A stretch of 64,000 bases of DNA from a bacterium (GCA_028282845.1 JANQGY010000005.1:257010-321009); one strand, 5' to 3'. Positions 17,421-26,710 are shown, counted from the stretch's first letter. A program made the numbers and translations. Notes: generated by a model from the letters alone, not told the origin.

Positions 17421-19673
17421 ATGAGATATCAAAAAATAATTGTTGTTTTAGTATTAATAAATTGTATTATTTATACGCAATCGGTCATCAATGGTACGGT
17501 ACAAAGCACAACCAATAATTTGCCGATGCAGAATTGCAATGTTTCAATTAATAATTCCAACATTGGTACGATAACAGACATGAATGGCAAATTCAGCCTG
17601 TCAACCGATCTGGCCGGTGAGCATATTTTAATTATTAGTCATATCGGTTTCGACAAATTTGAAAGAGAAGTAGAATTGATAGATGGATCTGCACAAAACA
17701 TTAATGTTATTATGCAACCGATTGTATTGGATGGGGAATTAGTGACGGTTTCGGCAGCTAAGTCGGTTCGTAGAATATATGAAACACCGGGCAGGATAGA
17801 CGTCTTAACAAAGGATTATTTGGCCAATATGCCGTCTCAATCTCTTGATGATTTATTAAACTATGCAGCCGGTATAAATGTTCATCGAACATCGGGAATT
17901 TTTGAGATAAGACCGGTTGTAACTCTACGTGGTTTGTCGGGTGATGAACCCGGTAGGACGTTGATATTATTAGACGGTATTCCTATTAATAAAGCCGATA
18001 CGGGCGTTGCTAATTGGAATCAAATGAATATTGATGCTGTTGAGCGGATTGAAATTTATAAAGGCTCCGGTTCGGCTTTACATGGCAATGGCGCGATGGG
18101 TGGTACGATCAATATTATATCAAGTGTTCCGACTAATGATTTTAGCGGAAGAATAAAGGCAACAGCGGGTACTTATAATACCTATGGATTTGATTTTAAT
18201 ATAAACGGTGGTATCACCGACAATCTTTTATTAAATATTGGTGCGGTGTATAAAAACAGCGACGGTTATATAGATCAGCCGGACAGTTTACAGGATGAGA
18301 ATACAGCACTCCTATATCTCGAAGAAGAAGGTTTCAATATTGGTGCGAAATATTATTTCAACAGTGATGCGATTATCAATCTTTCTTATGATTATTTCGA
18401 CGGTATCAGAGGCGAAGGTGTCAAAATTCAAAAAGAGTATGGAAATAGCCGTCAGTTTACTACCAACACCATACGAGGTGTTTTTAGAAAGAAATTCGGA
18501 TTATTAGAGCTTAATCTTTCAGGTTATTGGCAATTTGAAGATTATATCAGGATAGATGAACGCTATAGCAGAGGCGTGTATAGTCATTTCGATGTTGAAT
18601 CAGACCGCATAGATAAAGGTTTGATTTTTAATTCTTCGTTTATTTCAACATTGGGCTCATTTACTTTGGGGGGAGAACTTAAACAGGGCAGCGTTGACGG
18701 TGGTGATTATTATACGACCTCGCCGGACACTATCATTAATCAGGGCAGATTGTTATCGGGAGCAGCGTATTTACAATATGAATTAGGTCTGTTAGATAAC
18801 CAAATGAAGATTGCCTCGTCGCTGCGTTTGGATGGAGTAAAATTCTACGACGGATATTTTGGTGCAAATATTGAGGGAAACGCATTTCATGATTATAGCG
18901 GAAATATTAAAGATAATTATTGGCAATCAGCGAGTCCGCGAATCGGCATAAGGTACTTCTTTGACAATGGAGTAAGTTTGTATTCTGCTTATTCCCGGGG
19001 TTTCAGGTCTGCCAATTTAGATGACCTTTGCCGAACGGGTTGGATGAGACTTGGTCCTAAATTAGCCAACCCGAAACTCGGTCCTGAAACCTTAGATAAT
19101 ATTGAAATTGGATTAGATTGGTCTCCATTGAAGTCGATAAAAATTTCTCCGACGGCCTATTATTCCAAAGGTTCCGATTTTATATATTATGTTGATACCG
19201 GTGAGTTACTTTGGGGGCGCAGACCAATCTATAAGAGTGAAAACGTGACAGCAGTCATTATCAAAGGCTTCGAGCTTGATCTGTTATTTAGACCGTTTGA
19301 TGGTGTTTCATGGATGCTAAATTATACCTACAATGATTCAAAAATATCAACGTTTACGGAAGCACCTGAATTAGAAGGGAATTATCTGATTTATTCGCCA
19401 TTGAATCAAATTAACTCAGTACTAAGTTTTTCACATAATTTCCTCAGTGCCAATGTTGGTATTTCGTATAAGGACAAACAATTTATAAGTGATGACAATT
19501 CGGAAGAACTCGACGGTTACATTATATATAATTGTCAATTATCTGCAAAAATGTTTAATAATTTCAAAATATCCCTTGATGCTCATAATATTTCGGATGA
19601 AAGGATCACGGAACATCCGGAAAGACTTTCACCGGGTAGAATGTTCATCTTGGACACCAGCTATGCGTGGTAA
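17421..19673 (+). CDS. TonB-dependent receptor with N-terminal carboxypeptidase-regulatory-like domain
   Basis: A 750-residue outer-membrane receptor. A signal peptide (about 1-20) is followed by a CarboxypepD-reg-like beta sandwich (about 22-105; GTVQSTTNNLPMQN, DMNGKFSL), a plug (about 115-225; VTLRGLSGDEPGRTLILLDG, VERIEIYKGSGS, GGTINIISS) and a 22-strand barrel with YSRGFRSANLDDL near residue 530. The start has GAGGA upstream. The structured leader controls it, and mobA follows 49 bases later. This, together with the NapA operon upstream, points to uptake of molybdate, tungstate or a molybdenum-related ligand, but the substrate is not readable from sequence. Confidence 0.88.
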   Translation: MRYQKIIVVLVLINCIIYTQSVINGTVQSTTNNLPMQNCNVSINNSNIGTITDMNGKFSLSTDLAGEHILIISHIGFDKFEREVELIDGSAQNINVIMQPIVLDGELVTVSAAKSVRRIYETPGRIDVLTKDYLANMPSQSLDDLLNYAAGINVHRTSGIFEIRPVVTLRGLSGDEPGRTLILLDGIPINKADTGVANWNQMNIDAVERIEIYKGSGSALHGNGAMGGTINIISSVPTNDFSGRIKATAGTYNTYGFDFNINGGITDNLLLNIGAVYKNSDGYIDQPDSLQDENTALLYLEEEGFNIGAKYYFNSDAIINLSYDYFDGIRGEGVKIQKEYGNSRQFTTNTIRGVFRKKFGLLELNLSGYWQFEDYIRIDERYSRGVYSHFDVESDRIDKGLIFNSSFISTLGSFTLGGELKQGSVDGGDYYTTSPDTIINQGRLLSGAAYLQYELGLLDNQMKIASSLRLDGVKFYDGYFGANIEGNAFHDYSGNIKDNYWQSASPRIGIRYFFDNGVSLYSAYSRGFRSANLDDLCRTGWMRLGPKLANPKLGPETLDNIEIGLDWSPLKSIKISPTAYYSKGSDFIYYVDTGELLWGRRPIYKSENVTAVIIKGFELDLLFRPFDGVSWMLNYTYNDSKISTFTEAPELEGNYLIYSPLNQINSVLSFSHNFLSANVGISYKDKQFISDDNSEELDGYIIYNCQLSAKMFNNFKISLDAHNISDERITEHPERLSPGRMFILDTSYAW

Positions 19674-19722
19674 ATTTGGTGGACATTAGAAACATTGAAA
19701 GAATAATTATCGACGATTTACA

Positions 19723-20289
19723 ATGAATGCCTACATATTAACGGGCGGGCAAAGCCGCCGATTAAAACAAACGAAGAGTTTAGCCATATTAAATGGTCGA
19801 ACTTTAACCGAATTGGTCTTGAATAATCTGCAGTCGATCTTTGACGATATTTTTGTAGTAGGCAAAATAGATGATTTCCCCGATATTGAATTTGTTCCTG
19901 ATCTGCACGTTGTACAATGTCCTTTGAATGGTATTGTTACGGCTTTGGAACATTCCAAGGATGCTTGGATATTTGTAATTGCCTGTGATCTTCCGTTCGT
20001 CAGTTCACCTACAATTAAATATCTTTTGGGTCAGATTGACACAGGCACACAGATAGTTTTACCAATTATAGAAAAAAGATTCCAACCGCTCTGTGCCTTT
20101 TATCACGGATCTGTTTTAGATCATTTTAAAAACGGTATCAATTCCAAGAATTATTCACTGATCTCAAAATTTGAGGACTTATCAGTCAAGGCAATTGCTA
20201 TCCAAGATAAAGATACAAAACAGTTCCTGAATATTAATTATCCTGAGGATTTGGTTAAAGCAACTGAGTTATTAAAAACAGAGCGATGA
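19723..20289 (+). CDS. mobA: Molybdenum cofactor guanylyltransferase MobA
   Basis: A 188-residue nucleotidyltransferase that adds GMP to molybdopterin to make MGD. The N-terminal GTP loop LTGGQSRRLKQTKS matches the MobA/GT-A signature LxGGxSxR...K. CDLPFVS near residue 88 is the metal-binding DxP region, and PLNGI matches the MobA PxxGxx loop. NapA in the upstream operon is a bis-MGD enzyme, so the context is consistent. No clear ribosome site is seen, and it is probably cotranscribed with the receptor. MobB is not present. Confidence 0.88.
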   Translation: MNAYILTGGQSRRLKQTKSLAILNGRTLTELVLNNLQSIFDDIFVVGKIDDFPDIEFVPDLHVVQCPLNGIVTALEHSKDAWIFVIACDLPFVSSPTIKYLLGQIDTGTQIVLPIIEKRFQPLCAFYHGSVLDHFKNGINSKNYSLISKFEDLSVKAIAIQDKDTKQFLNINYPEDLVKATELLKTER

Positions 20290-20312
20290 AGAATTTAAAT
20301 CCTTAAGAATTG

Positions 20313-20798
20313 TTAATTTTTGTGATGGTGGTTTTTTTCTTCCTCGGTAAAATAGACATCATAAAACTCATTTACCGCTTCACGTAATTTATTACAATAT
20401 TCGAGGTCGTTCGTCTGTTTAGTCTTCATTGCGTAAATCAACATTGTATGCAACAGAGCTAATTCGGTTTGATATTTTTGCAGAGCTTTCTTATCATTGC
20501 TATCAATCAATTTTACGCGCTGTGTCATAAAGTACTGAGTAACAATCTCCTGCAAATGATTGGCATGCTGATCCTTGTTGTTGATCCAGCGGACTAATTG
20601 GTTGTAATTCACTGTTGGTGAACTCTCAATTCTAACAATCCGTTTCATTGATTTTTCGATAGTGGTGATATGTTCGTTGAGCATGTCAATGCGCATTTTA
20701 TCGGCGTAAATTCCGCAAGGTATTTCGCAGTGAGCCGAAAGTAATGACGGAATTATAAAGATAGATACGATTAAAGTTAGCAGTATTTTTTTAAGCAT
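20313..20798 (-). CDS. sodN: Nickel superoxide dismutase with Sec signal peptide
   Basis: A 161-residue protein. After a hydrophobic signal (residues 1-22, ending SLLSA) comes HCEIPCGIY, the nickel hook of Ni-SOD (consensus HCxxPCGxY), in which the new N-terminal His, Cys2 and Cys6 bind nickel. Cleavage after Ala22 would expose His23 directly. Classical Ni-SODs use a short propeptide removed by SodX and stay in the cytoplasm; here export itself would mature the enzyme. The four-helix core (about 40-150) follows, with a His-rich tail HHHHKN. It removes superoxide, here probably in the periplasm. It is convergent with mobA, and no sodX is in view. Confidence 0.88.
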   Translation of the reverse strand: MLKKILLTLIVSIFIIPSLLSAHCEIPCGIYADKMRIDMLNEHITTIEKSMKRIVRIESSPTVNYNQLVRWINNKDQHANHLQEIVTQYFMTQRVKLIDSNDKKALQKYQTELALLHTMLIYAMKTKQTNDLEYCNKLREAVNEFYDVYFTEEEKNHHHKN

Positions 20799-20992
20799 TT
20801 TTACTCCAATTGATAATTAAAAATATTTGGCTCTCCAATTTCATTTATATATATCTAATATTGCAAATTGTTTCATTAATTTGCAGAAATCGTTATCCAA
20901 ATTAAAGTTACACAGGATAGTTAAACAGTCATAAAATTCTTTGAGTGAGATTACTATACAGCTTTGGAAGCCGGATTTGCATTTATAGCTAT

Positions 20993-21844
20993 TTATATCT
21001 CTATGGCTCCCCCACTACCTTCCATTTGTACAATTTTGATATAAACTGTTTCATAATTGAAGGCTGAGAAGACACCCAAGCCGCCTTCAATATTTGTTAG
21101 AGGTTCATTCAAATCGCGGGAATCCTGCTCACGTGATTCATATAGGTCAACATATTCCTGATTGACTTTATATACCTTGATTTCGTGCTTGCCAAGATGT
21201 TCAATTAAAGGCAGTCTAATTCTGTAGGAAGAATCTTGAATAGGCGGGAATACAAATTCCCTTACCACATTATCAAATATGGATTCAACAGGAACTGGAT
21301 CATCTTCGATATTGATCATTGAAACGTAATACCAATCATTAGGATCAGCCACTTCCCAAGTAATTACCATTTCTTCTGATGATTCACGCCAATCCCTGAG
21401 ACTCTCAAAATCATCAAAATCAGGTATTGCATAAGTTGTGTCTGAAATATTTACATTGCTTGGTGGAGTGGGAATGATTGATTCCGCGAAAATATCTTGC
21501 TCATTCCAAACTATATGTAATTGAATCAAATCGCTGGCTTCTAAAACCAAATCATCTCCATTGTAGTGATAGTAGCCGCTATCGCCAGGCGATAGCACTA
21601 ATTCGTACTCTATATTGTCTTTAAAGATACTAACATCAGCGTCGTTGATCGGAGGTGGAATATCGGTTGAATCTGCATCCAATGGAAGGGTTCCTGTTAG
21701 TTGAATATCATCCACCTGTTCACCGGCAAATACAAATCCCCACACCACAACAAATTCTTCGTCTGAGATTATGGGAGAACTATTATCTTCACATGCGAGG
21801 AACATGATAAAAATCGGAATAAGTAAAATAAATTTTTTATACAT
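20993..21844 (-). CDS. DUF4249-like outer-membrane lipoprotein
   Basis: About 283 residues. A lipoprotein signal (YKKFILLIPIFIMFLAC) is followed by beta-rich segments with the DUF4249 pattern: EFVVVWGFVFAGEQVDDIQLTGT, PPPINDADVSIFKDN and the conserved GVFSAFN near the C terminus. An upstream in-frame ATG at 21874 would overlap the receptor and add residues before the signal, so the ATG at 21844 (AGG 9 bases upstream) is chosen. Genes of this family regularly follow TonB receptors of the type encoded directly upstream here and are thought to assist them at the cell surface. Substrate unknown. Confidence 0.75.
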   Translation of the reverse strand: MYKKFILLIPIFIMFLACEDNSSPIISDEEFVVVWGFVFAGEQVDDIQLTGTLPLDADSTDIPPPINDADVSIFKDNIEYELVLSPGDSGYYHYNGDDLVLEASDLIQLHIVWNEQDIFAESIIPTPPSNVNISDTTYAIPDFDDFESLRDWRESSEEMVITWEVADPNDWYYVSMINIEDDPVPVESIFDNVVREFVFPPIQDSSYRIRLPLIEHLGKHEIKVYKVNQEYVDLYESREQDSRDLNEPLTNIEGGLGVFSAFNYETVYIKIVQMEGSGGAIEI

Positions 21845-21857
21845 AATTATGAACCTA

Positions 21858-24275
21858 TCATTTAAGTTTTTCAAAATTGATAAATATGGTTGGGGTGAAT
21901 CCCAACATCAGTACATCAGAAACAACGATTGGTGTTACATCCAAGTCGTAATCTCTATAGTACACATTTTTGTGACCAAAAGCGTTATAAATTGATAAAC
22001 CACCCTCGATATTGAAGTACTCTGTTTGCCAAGAACGTGAAATACCAATATCTAAGCGGCTATAGTCAGGTAACCGCAAGCTATTTTTATCAGATACATG
22101 AATATAACTCAATTCTTCGCCATCCAACATGGTTAGATAATATTGGTTTTCAGGGGCTGTGTAGGGATTGCCACTTGCGTACATATAAGTGGTTGAAAAG
22201 GTCCATTCTTTGAATTTGTATCTTCCCACAATTTTAAGTTCGTGCGTACGATCATGGTTTGCTTTAAATGGTTCTCCACCATTTAATCCAGGGAAAGTAT
22301 TTTCAACTTCTCCTAAAGTATAGCTTATCCATCCGGTTAGATTACCGTATTTTTTCTGAGCTAAAAATTCAAGACCTCGCGCGATACCGTCTCCAAAAAA
22401 GAAATAATTGTCGTAGTCGGCACTTTCTTCAAACCGGCGACTAAATTCCACAAGGTCACCAAGGTTTTTATGGTATCCTTCTATTTCAAGAAGATATTTA
22501 TTAGTATTATACGAGACACCTAATAAGAAATGCTCGGCAAAGCCGGGTTTTATATTTTCATTGGCTGTCAGCCAGAATTCGCTACTCCCTTCAGTCACAT
22601 TTTCATTTGTAATAGTGTTTATGAACTGATAATACTGCCCCCATGCTCCGTTAATTCTAATAAGCGGATTTATATTATACCCAAACGAGAAACGAGGTTC
22701 ATAATATAGTTTTTGGGTTTGATCAAAATAAGTTGTGCGAAGTCCATAAGTAAGATCTAAGTTGGCTATTGGAGACCAAGCATCTTGGATATATGCGACC
22801 CCGGTATTTGATTGCGATTCTACCGATAAGATCGATATTGTATCACGCACATTTGCATCATAATCAGTTCGGATATTATTTAAGAATAATCCAAATTCAA
22901 GATTATGGTTTCTTCCAAGCGGTAATTGATTGTCAATTCTTAATGCGAAATCCTGTACGGTGTTATATTCATTTTGTGCGAAAGCATTAAGACCGCGCGC
23001 AGCACCAAGCGAATCAGTTCCAATAGTGTTGCTACCACTAACACTAAGGTTACGCTCGTAGGAACTTTCATATTGTGATCCTGATAATAGTATGTTGGTA
23101 TAAAGCAAATCCCATTGATGTCCCCATTTAAGACTGGCACCGTTATTGCCCCAATCGGTTACATTCTCATCAGTTCGTGTTTCGAACTCTGTTCCCCCAG
23201 AGGTGATGCCACCACCAATATTGGAGAAATCAAGATCTCTTGATTGATCTAAATAATCGCGTCCGGAATAAATACTTAGGCTGATTATATCCTTTTTAGT
23301 TGGTGCATACGATAGTTTTGAATTCATATCGTAATAATAGAAACTCGGTACGACATTTTGTTGAAATGCGCCACCACGCATTGCACCACCGGTAAAATTA
23401 TTTTGCGAGTTATTATTAGCCTCTTCACCAGTAACAAATTCATAGATGTTTGAGTATAACGGAGTTTGCACCAAATCGGTATAAGATCGACGTGCTGTAA
23501 CAATCCAATTTGCCTTGTTATTTAAAAACGGCATTTCAAACAATAGATTCGCTGACAATAAATTAGCACCGAAAGAATAACTCAATTCATCACCACCACG
23601 TTTTCCGGTGACCTCAAGAACCGAAGACAATCGTCCTCCATATTTGGCAGGGAATCCACCTTTATACACCTGAACATCTTTAACCGCATCGGCGTTGAAA
23701 GCACTGAACATTCCGAAAAAATGGTCTACATGGTAAACAGTCATCCCGTCAAATATCACGAGATTTTGGTCAGGAGTGCCACCCCTAACATAGACACCCG
23801 CCTTGCCATCTCCGATTCCACTTACTCCAGGCAATAATTTCAGAGAATTGAATATATCTACTTCTCCAAATACCGGCATGGTTTGTATTTCTCTCATCGA
23901 GAGGGTCATGTGTCCAGGGTCTTCGTTCATTTGGAATATATCTGAAAACTCACCCTCAACTATAACATCCTGCCCTGACAAAATTTTAGGTTCCAACCTG
24001 ATTGATAGTATAGATACATCATCGTCATCTGTTTTAATCAATACAGATTTTGAATTATAGCCGATATATGATACAACCAGTGTGAAATTTTGGTTAGGGA
24101 CATTTGTTAAAACAAAATACCCATCAGAATTTGAGGTTGTACCATGCCCGGTACCCTCAATCCATATATTTGAATATGGTAAAGGTTCGCCGGATGTCGC
24201 ATCAGTTATATAACCCTTTATTGAAGCAGAATAAGAGAGCGATGAAAATATTAATAATAATATATATTTTTTCAT
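21858..24275 (-). CDS. TonB-dependent receptor with CarboxypepD-reg-like domain
   Basis: A receptor of about 805 residues. The Sec signal MKKYILLLIFSSLSYSA is followed by a regulatory-like domain (GYITDATSGEPLPYSNIWIEG), a plug (GVYVRGGTPDQNLVIFDG, VKDVQVYKGGFPAKYGGRLSSVLEV) and a barrel. The class resembles receptors paired with DUF4249 lipoproteins, and one follows 13 bases later. The upstream gene is the Gly/Met-rich lipoprotein. GGAG 9 bases before the ATG at 24275 fixes the start; an ATG at 24308 is in frame but unsupported. The substrate is unknown; peptides or a metal complex are possible. Confidence 0.88.
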   Translation of the reverse strand: MKKYILLLIFSSLSYSASIKGYITDATSGEPLPYSNIWIEGTGHGTTSNSDGYFVLTNVPNQNFTLVVSYIGYNSKSVLIKTDDDDVSILSIRLEPKILSGQDVIVEGEFSDIFQMNEDPGHMTLSMREIQTMPVFGEVDIFNSLKLLPGVSGIGDGKAGVYVRGGTPDQNLVIFDGMTVYHVDHFFGMFSAFNADAVKDVQVYKGGFPAKYGGRLSSVLEVTGKRGGDELSYSFGANLLSANLLFEMPFLNNKANWIVTARRSYTDLVQTPLYSNIYEFVTGEEANNNSQNNFTGGAMRGGAFQQNVVPSFYYYDMNSKLSYAPTKKDIISLSIYSGRDYLDQSRDLDFSNIGGGITSGGTEFETRTDENVTDWGNNGASLKWGHQWDLLYTNILLSGSQYESSYERNLSVSGSNTIGTDSLGAARGLNAFAQNEYNTVQDFALRIDNQLPLGRNHNLEFGLFLNNIRTDYDANVRDTISILSVESQSNTGVAYIQDAWSPIANLDLTYGLRTTYFDQTQKLYYEPRFSFGYNINPLIRINGAWGQYYQFINTITNENVTEGSSEFWLTANENIKPGFAEHFLLGVSYNTNKYLLEIEGYHKNLGDLVEFSRRFEESADYDNYFFFGDGIARGLEFLAQKKYGNLTGWISYTLGEVENTFPGLNGGEPFKANHDRTHELKIVGRYKFKEWTFSTTYMYASGNPYTAPENQYYLTMLDGEELSYIHVSDKNSLRLPDYSRLDIGISRSWQTEYFNIEGGLSIYNAFGHKNVYYRDYDLDVTPIVVSDVLMLGFTPTIFINFEKLK

Positions 24276-24280
24276 ATCAT

Positions 24281-25072
24281 TTACTCCATTAATTGTATTG
24301 TAACCCAAAAGGAAATAGGATTCATCATTTCTTGCATTTTGCCCATACCACCCGCCATTCCACCTCCGCGCATACCTCCACTCATTCCACCACCAGGTCT
24401 TCCACTGCGCATGCCTCCGCCGGACATTCCACTGCCCTTTCCTTGTCCGCCCATTCCAGGCATATCCACTTGGATGCTTTCAAGACCAACAGAATATCTA
24501 CCGTTTGCTACTAAGTCTAAATAATTAAACGGTATTTTTAATTCGTATGTGAAATCACCCTCATTATATAACAATTTTGCCTGAATTCCCGTGTCTCCAT
24601 TATCGGTTTCAGCGAATCTTTCTAGTCCTTGATCAACAATAATAATGTTGTTTTGTTTTGAGAGCATTGAGGTTATCATAAACTCCATCTGATCATTGTC
24701 AAGCCTGCCCATACCGCCACCGCGCATTCCGCCTTCTATGCCCATCATTGTCTGTACATCTTGTTGCAACGGATATTTTATTCCAAAATCTTTATTATTT
24801 TTATCTTTCTCATCAATCCAGATTGTAAATCCACGTAATATTTTCATGATTACCTGTTTGTCATAGGTGGTCATCGCCAAATATAAATTTGACTCATCAT
24901 TCATAGCCCCAAACCCAAAAGATTGTCTTTCTGGGATGATAATCACGCTTTCCCATTCCGCTATATTTCCATCAATTTTTGGCGCGCTAACTGGTTTTTG
25001 ACTATTTAGTATAATAGTATTACAACTTATGATCGTCAGTAGGACTGATATAATAGATGTAATTCTTTTCAA
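24281..25072 (-). CDS. Lipoprotein with CBM9-like domain and Gly/Met-rich repeats
   Basis: 263 residues with a short lipoprotein-like signal (LLTIISCN). KIDGNIAEWES near residue 33 and the following strands resemble the carbohydrate-binding family 9-like fold found in surface proteins. Two low-complexity patches rich in Gly and Met, GGMRGGGMGR (about 114-123) and a longer one (about 205-247), interrupt the domain. Met-rich segments can bind copper(I) or silver, but no function is shown. It is the first gene of an operon with the TonB receptor (gap 5 bases) and DUF4249 lipoprotein, so it is probably a surface accessory to that receptor. Confidence 0.7.
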   Translation of the reverse strand: MKRITSIISVLLTIISCNTIILNSQKPVSAPKIDGNIAEWESVIIIPERQSFGFGAMNDESNLYLAMTTYDKQVIMKILRGFTIWIDEKDKNNKDFGIKYPLQQDVQTMMGIEGGMRGGGMGRLDNDQMEFMITSMLSKQNNIIIVDQGLERFAETDNGDTGIQAKLLYNEGDFTYELKIPFNYLDLVANGRYSVGLESIQVDMPGMGGQGKGSGMSGGGMRSGRPGGGMSGGMRGGGMAGGMGKMQEMMNPISFWVTIQLME

Positions 25073-25166
25073 TATGCTATTCCTATTTAGATTATTAAAA
25101 ATGTGTATAGATTGTTATTAGACACGATTATTCAACAAATGTTAAATGGGTTTTTAATTTTGTGTG

Positions 25167-25192
25167 CTATTGATTAATTATTTAATCAATAG
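25167..25192. repeat. Inverted repeat in the 383-base divergent gap
   Basis: CTATTGATTAA (25167-25177) and TTAATCAATAG (25182-25192) form an 11-bp perfect palindrome with a 4-base spacer. A second palindrome, CCTTAT-TCC-ATAAGG, lies at 25246-25260. The gap (25073-25455) between the receptor operon and glucokinase is AT-rich and has no ORF. Both are possible operators; no family is recognised. Confidence 0.4.
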
Positions 25193-25455
25193 AAGACTGA
25201 TTATATATTATTATAGGTCAGATTTGCCAACGTAATTAGTATCCAACCTTATTCCATAAGGAACAATTGAAGATAACGGCAAACCCTGCGAAAGCTATTA
25301 AATAGCGGTTATTATCACCAACAGTTTTATTATTTTAACAAATTTATAGTTTGAGTTTTTCGTCATTATTATATGATTTAGTTAAATTGTTGCTATGGAT
25401 AGTGTTTTATAATTAATAATTAATATATCTATTAAATACAATATTGTATGATAAA

Positions 25456-26445
25456 ATGAACACACTTGTCGGTGATATTGGCGGTACTAAAACGATTTTG
25501 GCTATTGCGTTAACTAAAAATGGTCAATACCGCATACGGAACGAAAGAACCTATCGCAGTGGCGATTATAGTAATCTTGAAAATATTATAAGTGATTACT
25601 TAAAAAGCACTGATCCGAAAATTGATAAAGCCTGCCTTGCATTGGCCGGGCCCGTTTCAAATAATCAGGCACGCATCACCAATTTACCGTGGGTGGTAGA
25701 TGCTAAGAATTTGCGATCATTACTTAAAATATCTTCTGTTAAGCTGATCAATGATCTTGAGGCAATTGCCTGTTCAATTCCATATCTTAAAACGGATGAT
25801 ATTTTAATCCTGCAAGCAGGATTAACTGACAAACAGGGCAATATTGCCGTGATTGCACCAGGTACAGGACTTGGTGAAGCATATTTAACTTATGACCACG
25901 GTAGTTATAACGCACATCCTTCAGAAGGTGCGCATGCTTCATTCAGTCCGATTAATGATCTCCAGGCTGAATTGCTCAAATATGTTCAGAATCAAGGATT
26001 TGATCACGTTAGTTTTGAGCGAGTTTGTTCCGGTTCGTTGGGCATTCCCAACATATATAATTTTTTAAAAGATTCGGAAAAGGAAATAGAACCACAATGG
26101 CTCTCGCAAAAATTAGCTGACGGCAGCGATCCGACACCCATTATCATTGAAACTGCTTTGAATGACAGTGTTGAATGTTCAATTTGCAGGTCCGCTTTGG
26201 AGCTATTCTGCGAAATATTAGCAGTTGAAACAGGGAACTTAGCCCTTAAGATTTTATCAACCGGCGGTATTTACATTGCTGGCGGTATTGCCGGTAAGAT
26301 AATCAAAGAATTAAAAAAACCGTATTTTATACGTGCGATGCAACAAAAAGGTCGGTTTAGCGAGCAATTAAAAGCGATGCCTGTCAAAGTAATTAAAAAT
26401 AGAAATGCCGGACTGATTGGGGCGGCTGTTTGTGAAATACAATAA
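25456..26445 (+). CDS. glk: Glucokinase
   Basis: A 329-residue cytoplasmic kinase of the bacterial Glk family that makes glucose 6-phosphate from glucose and ATP. The phosphate-1 loop is GDIGGTKTILAI, LINDLEAIACSI carries the catalytic Asp, IAPGTGLGEAYL is the phosphate-2/adenosine loop and SEGAHASF the family-specific sugar site. The C terminus has GGIYIAGGIAGKI. ROK-type zinc cysteines are absent. An in-frame TTG at 25444 exists, but the ATG at 25456 starts right before the motif strand. It is not in an operon with the downstream sensors. Confidence 0.9.
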   Translation: MNTLVGDIGGTKTILAIALTKNGQYRIRNERTYRSGDYSNLENIISDYLKSTDPKIDKACLALAGPVSNNQARITNLPWVVDAKNLRSLLKISSVKLINDLEAIACSIPYLKTDDILILQAGLTDKQGNIAVIAPGTGLGEAYLTYDHGSYNAHPSEGAHASFSPINDLQAELLKYVQNQGFDHVSFERVCSGSLGIPNIYNFLKDSEKEIEPQWLSQKLADGSDPTPIIIETALNDSVECSICRSALELFCEILAVETGNLALKILSTGGIYIAGGIAGKIIKELKKPYFIRAMQQKGRFSEQLKAMPVKVIKNRNAGLIGAAVCEIQ

Positions 26446-26529
26446 TAATTGGTGGATTCCTGAAAATAGTATCAGGAAAATTAAATTTCCGGTTTTAGCT
26501 TTAAAATGTGGCATGATCGAATTTTTACC

Positions 26530-26546
26530 TGTTTCATTTTGAAACA
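26530..26546. promoter_or_regulatory. Palindrome, candidate enhancer site
   Basis: TGTTTCA-TTT-TGAAACA is a perfect 7-3-7 palindrome 75-92 bases upstream of the sigma-54 element at 26622. This is the usual position of an NtrC-type activator site. Its sequence differs from the palindrome at 7441, so a different activator may bind. Confidence 0.45.
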
Positions 26547-26621
26547 TACTGTGTATCATCAGTACGCTAAACGATCAAGTCTATATTTCATAAGTCTTAT
26601 ATTAACAATAGTATAAGAGTT

Positions 26622-26636
26622 TGGCACAGAAATTGC
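26622..26636 (+). promoter_or_regulatory. Sigma-54 promoter of the sensory cluster
   Basis: TGGCAC-AGAAA-TTGC matches both the -24 and -12 consensus elements with exact spacing. Transcription would start near 26648, about 63 bases before the first PAS gene at 26711. Confidence 0.8.
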
Positions 26637-26710
26637 GAATAATTATGTCAAAACGAGGAGACATTTTTATTGTGTGAGATAATTCAGTTAATTAAAAAAT
26701 AGGAATTATC

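Noticed and set aside
20799-20992. Possible gene or structured element between sodN and the DUF4249 lipoprotein
   Set aside because: Only AT-rich sequence that must hold the sodN promoter; no convincing stem, operator or ORF.
24339-24524. Proline/His-rich reading frames opposite the Gly/Met lipoprotein
   Set aside because: They are complement shadows of the GGM repeats with no ribosome site or homology.
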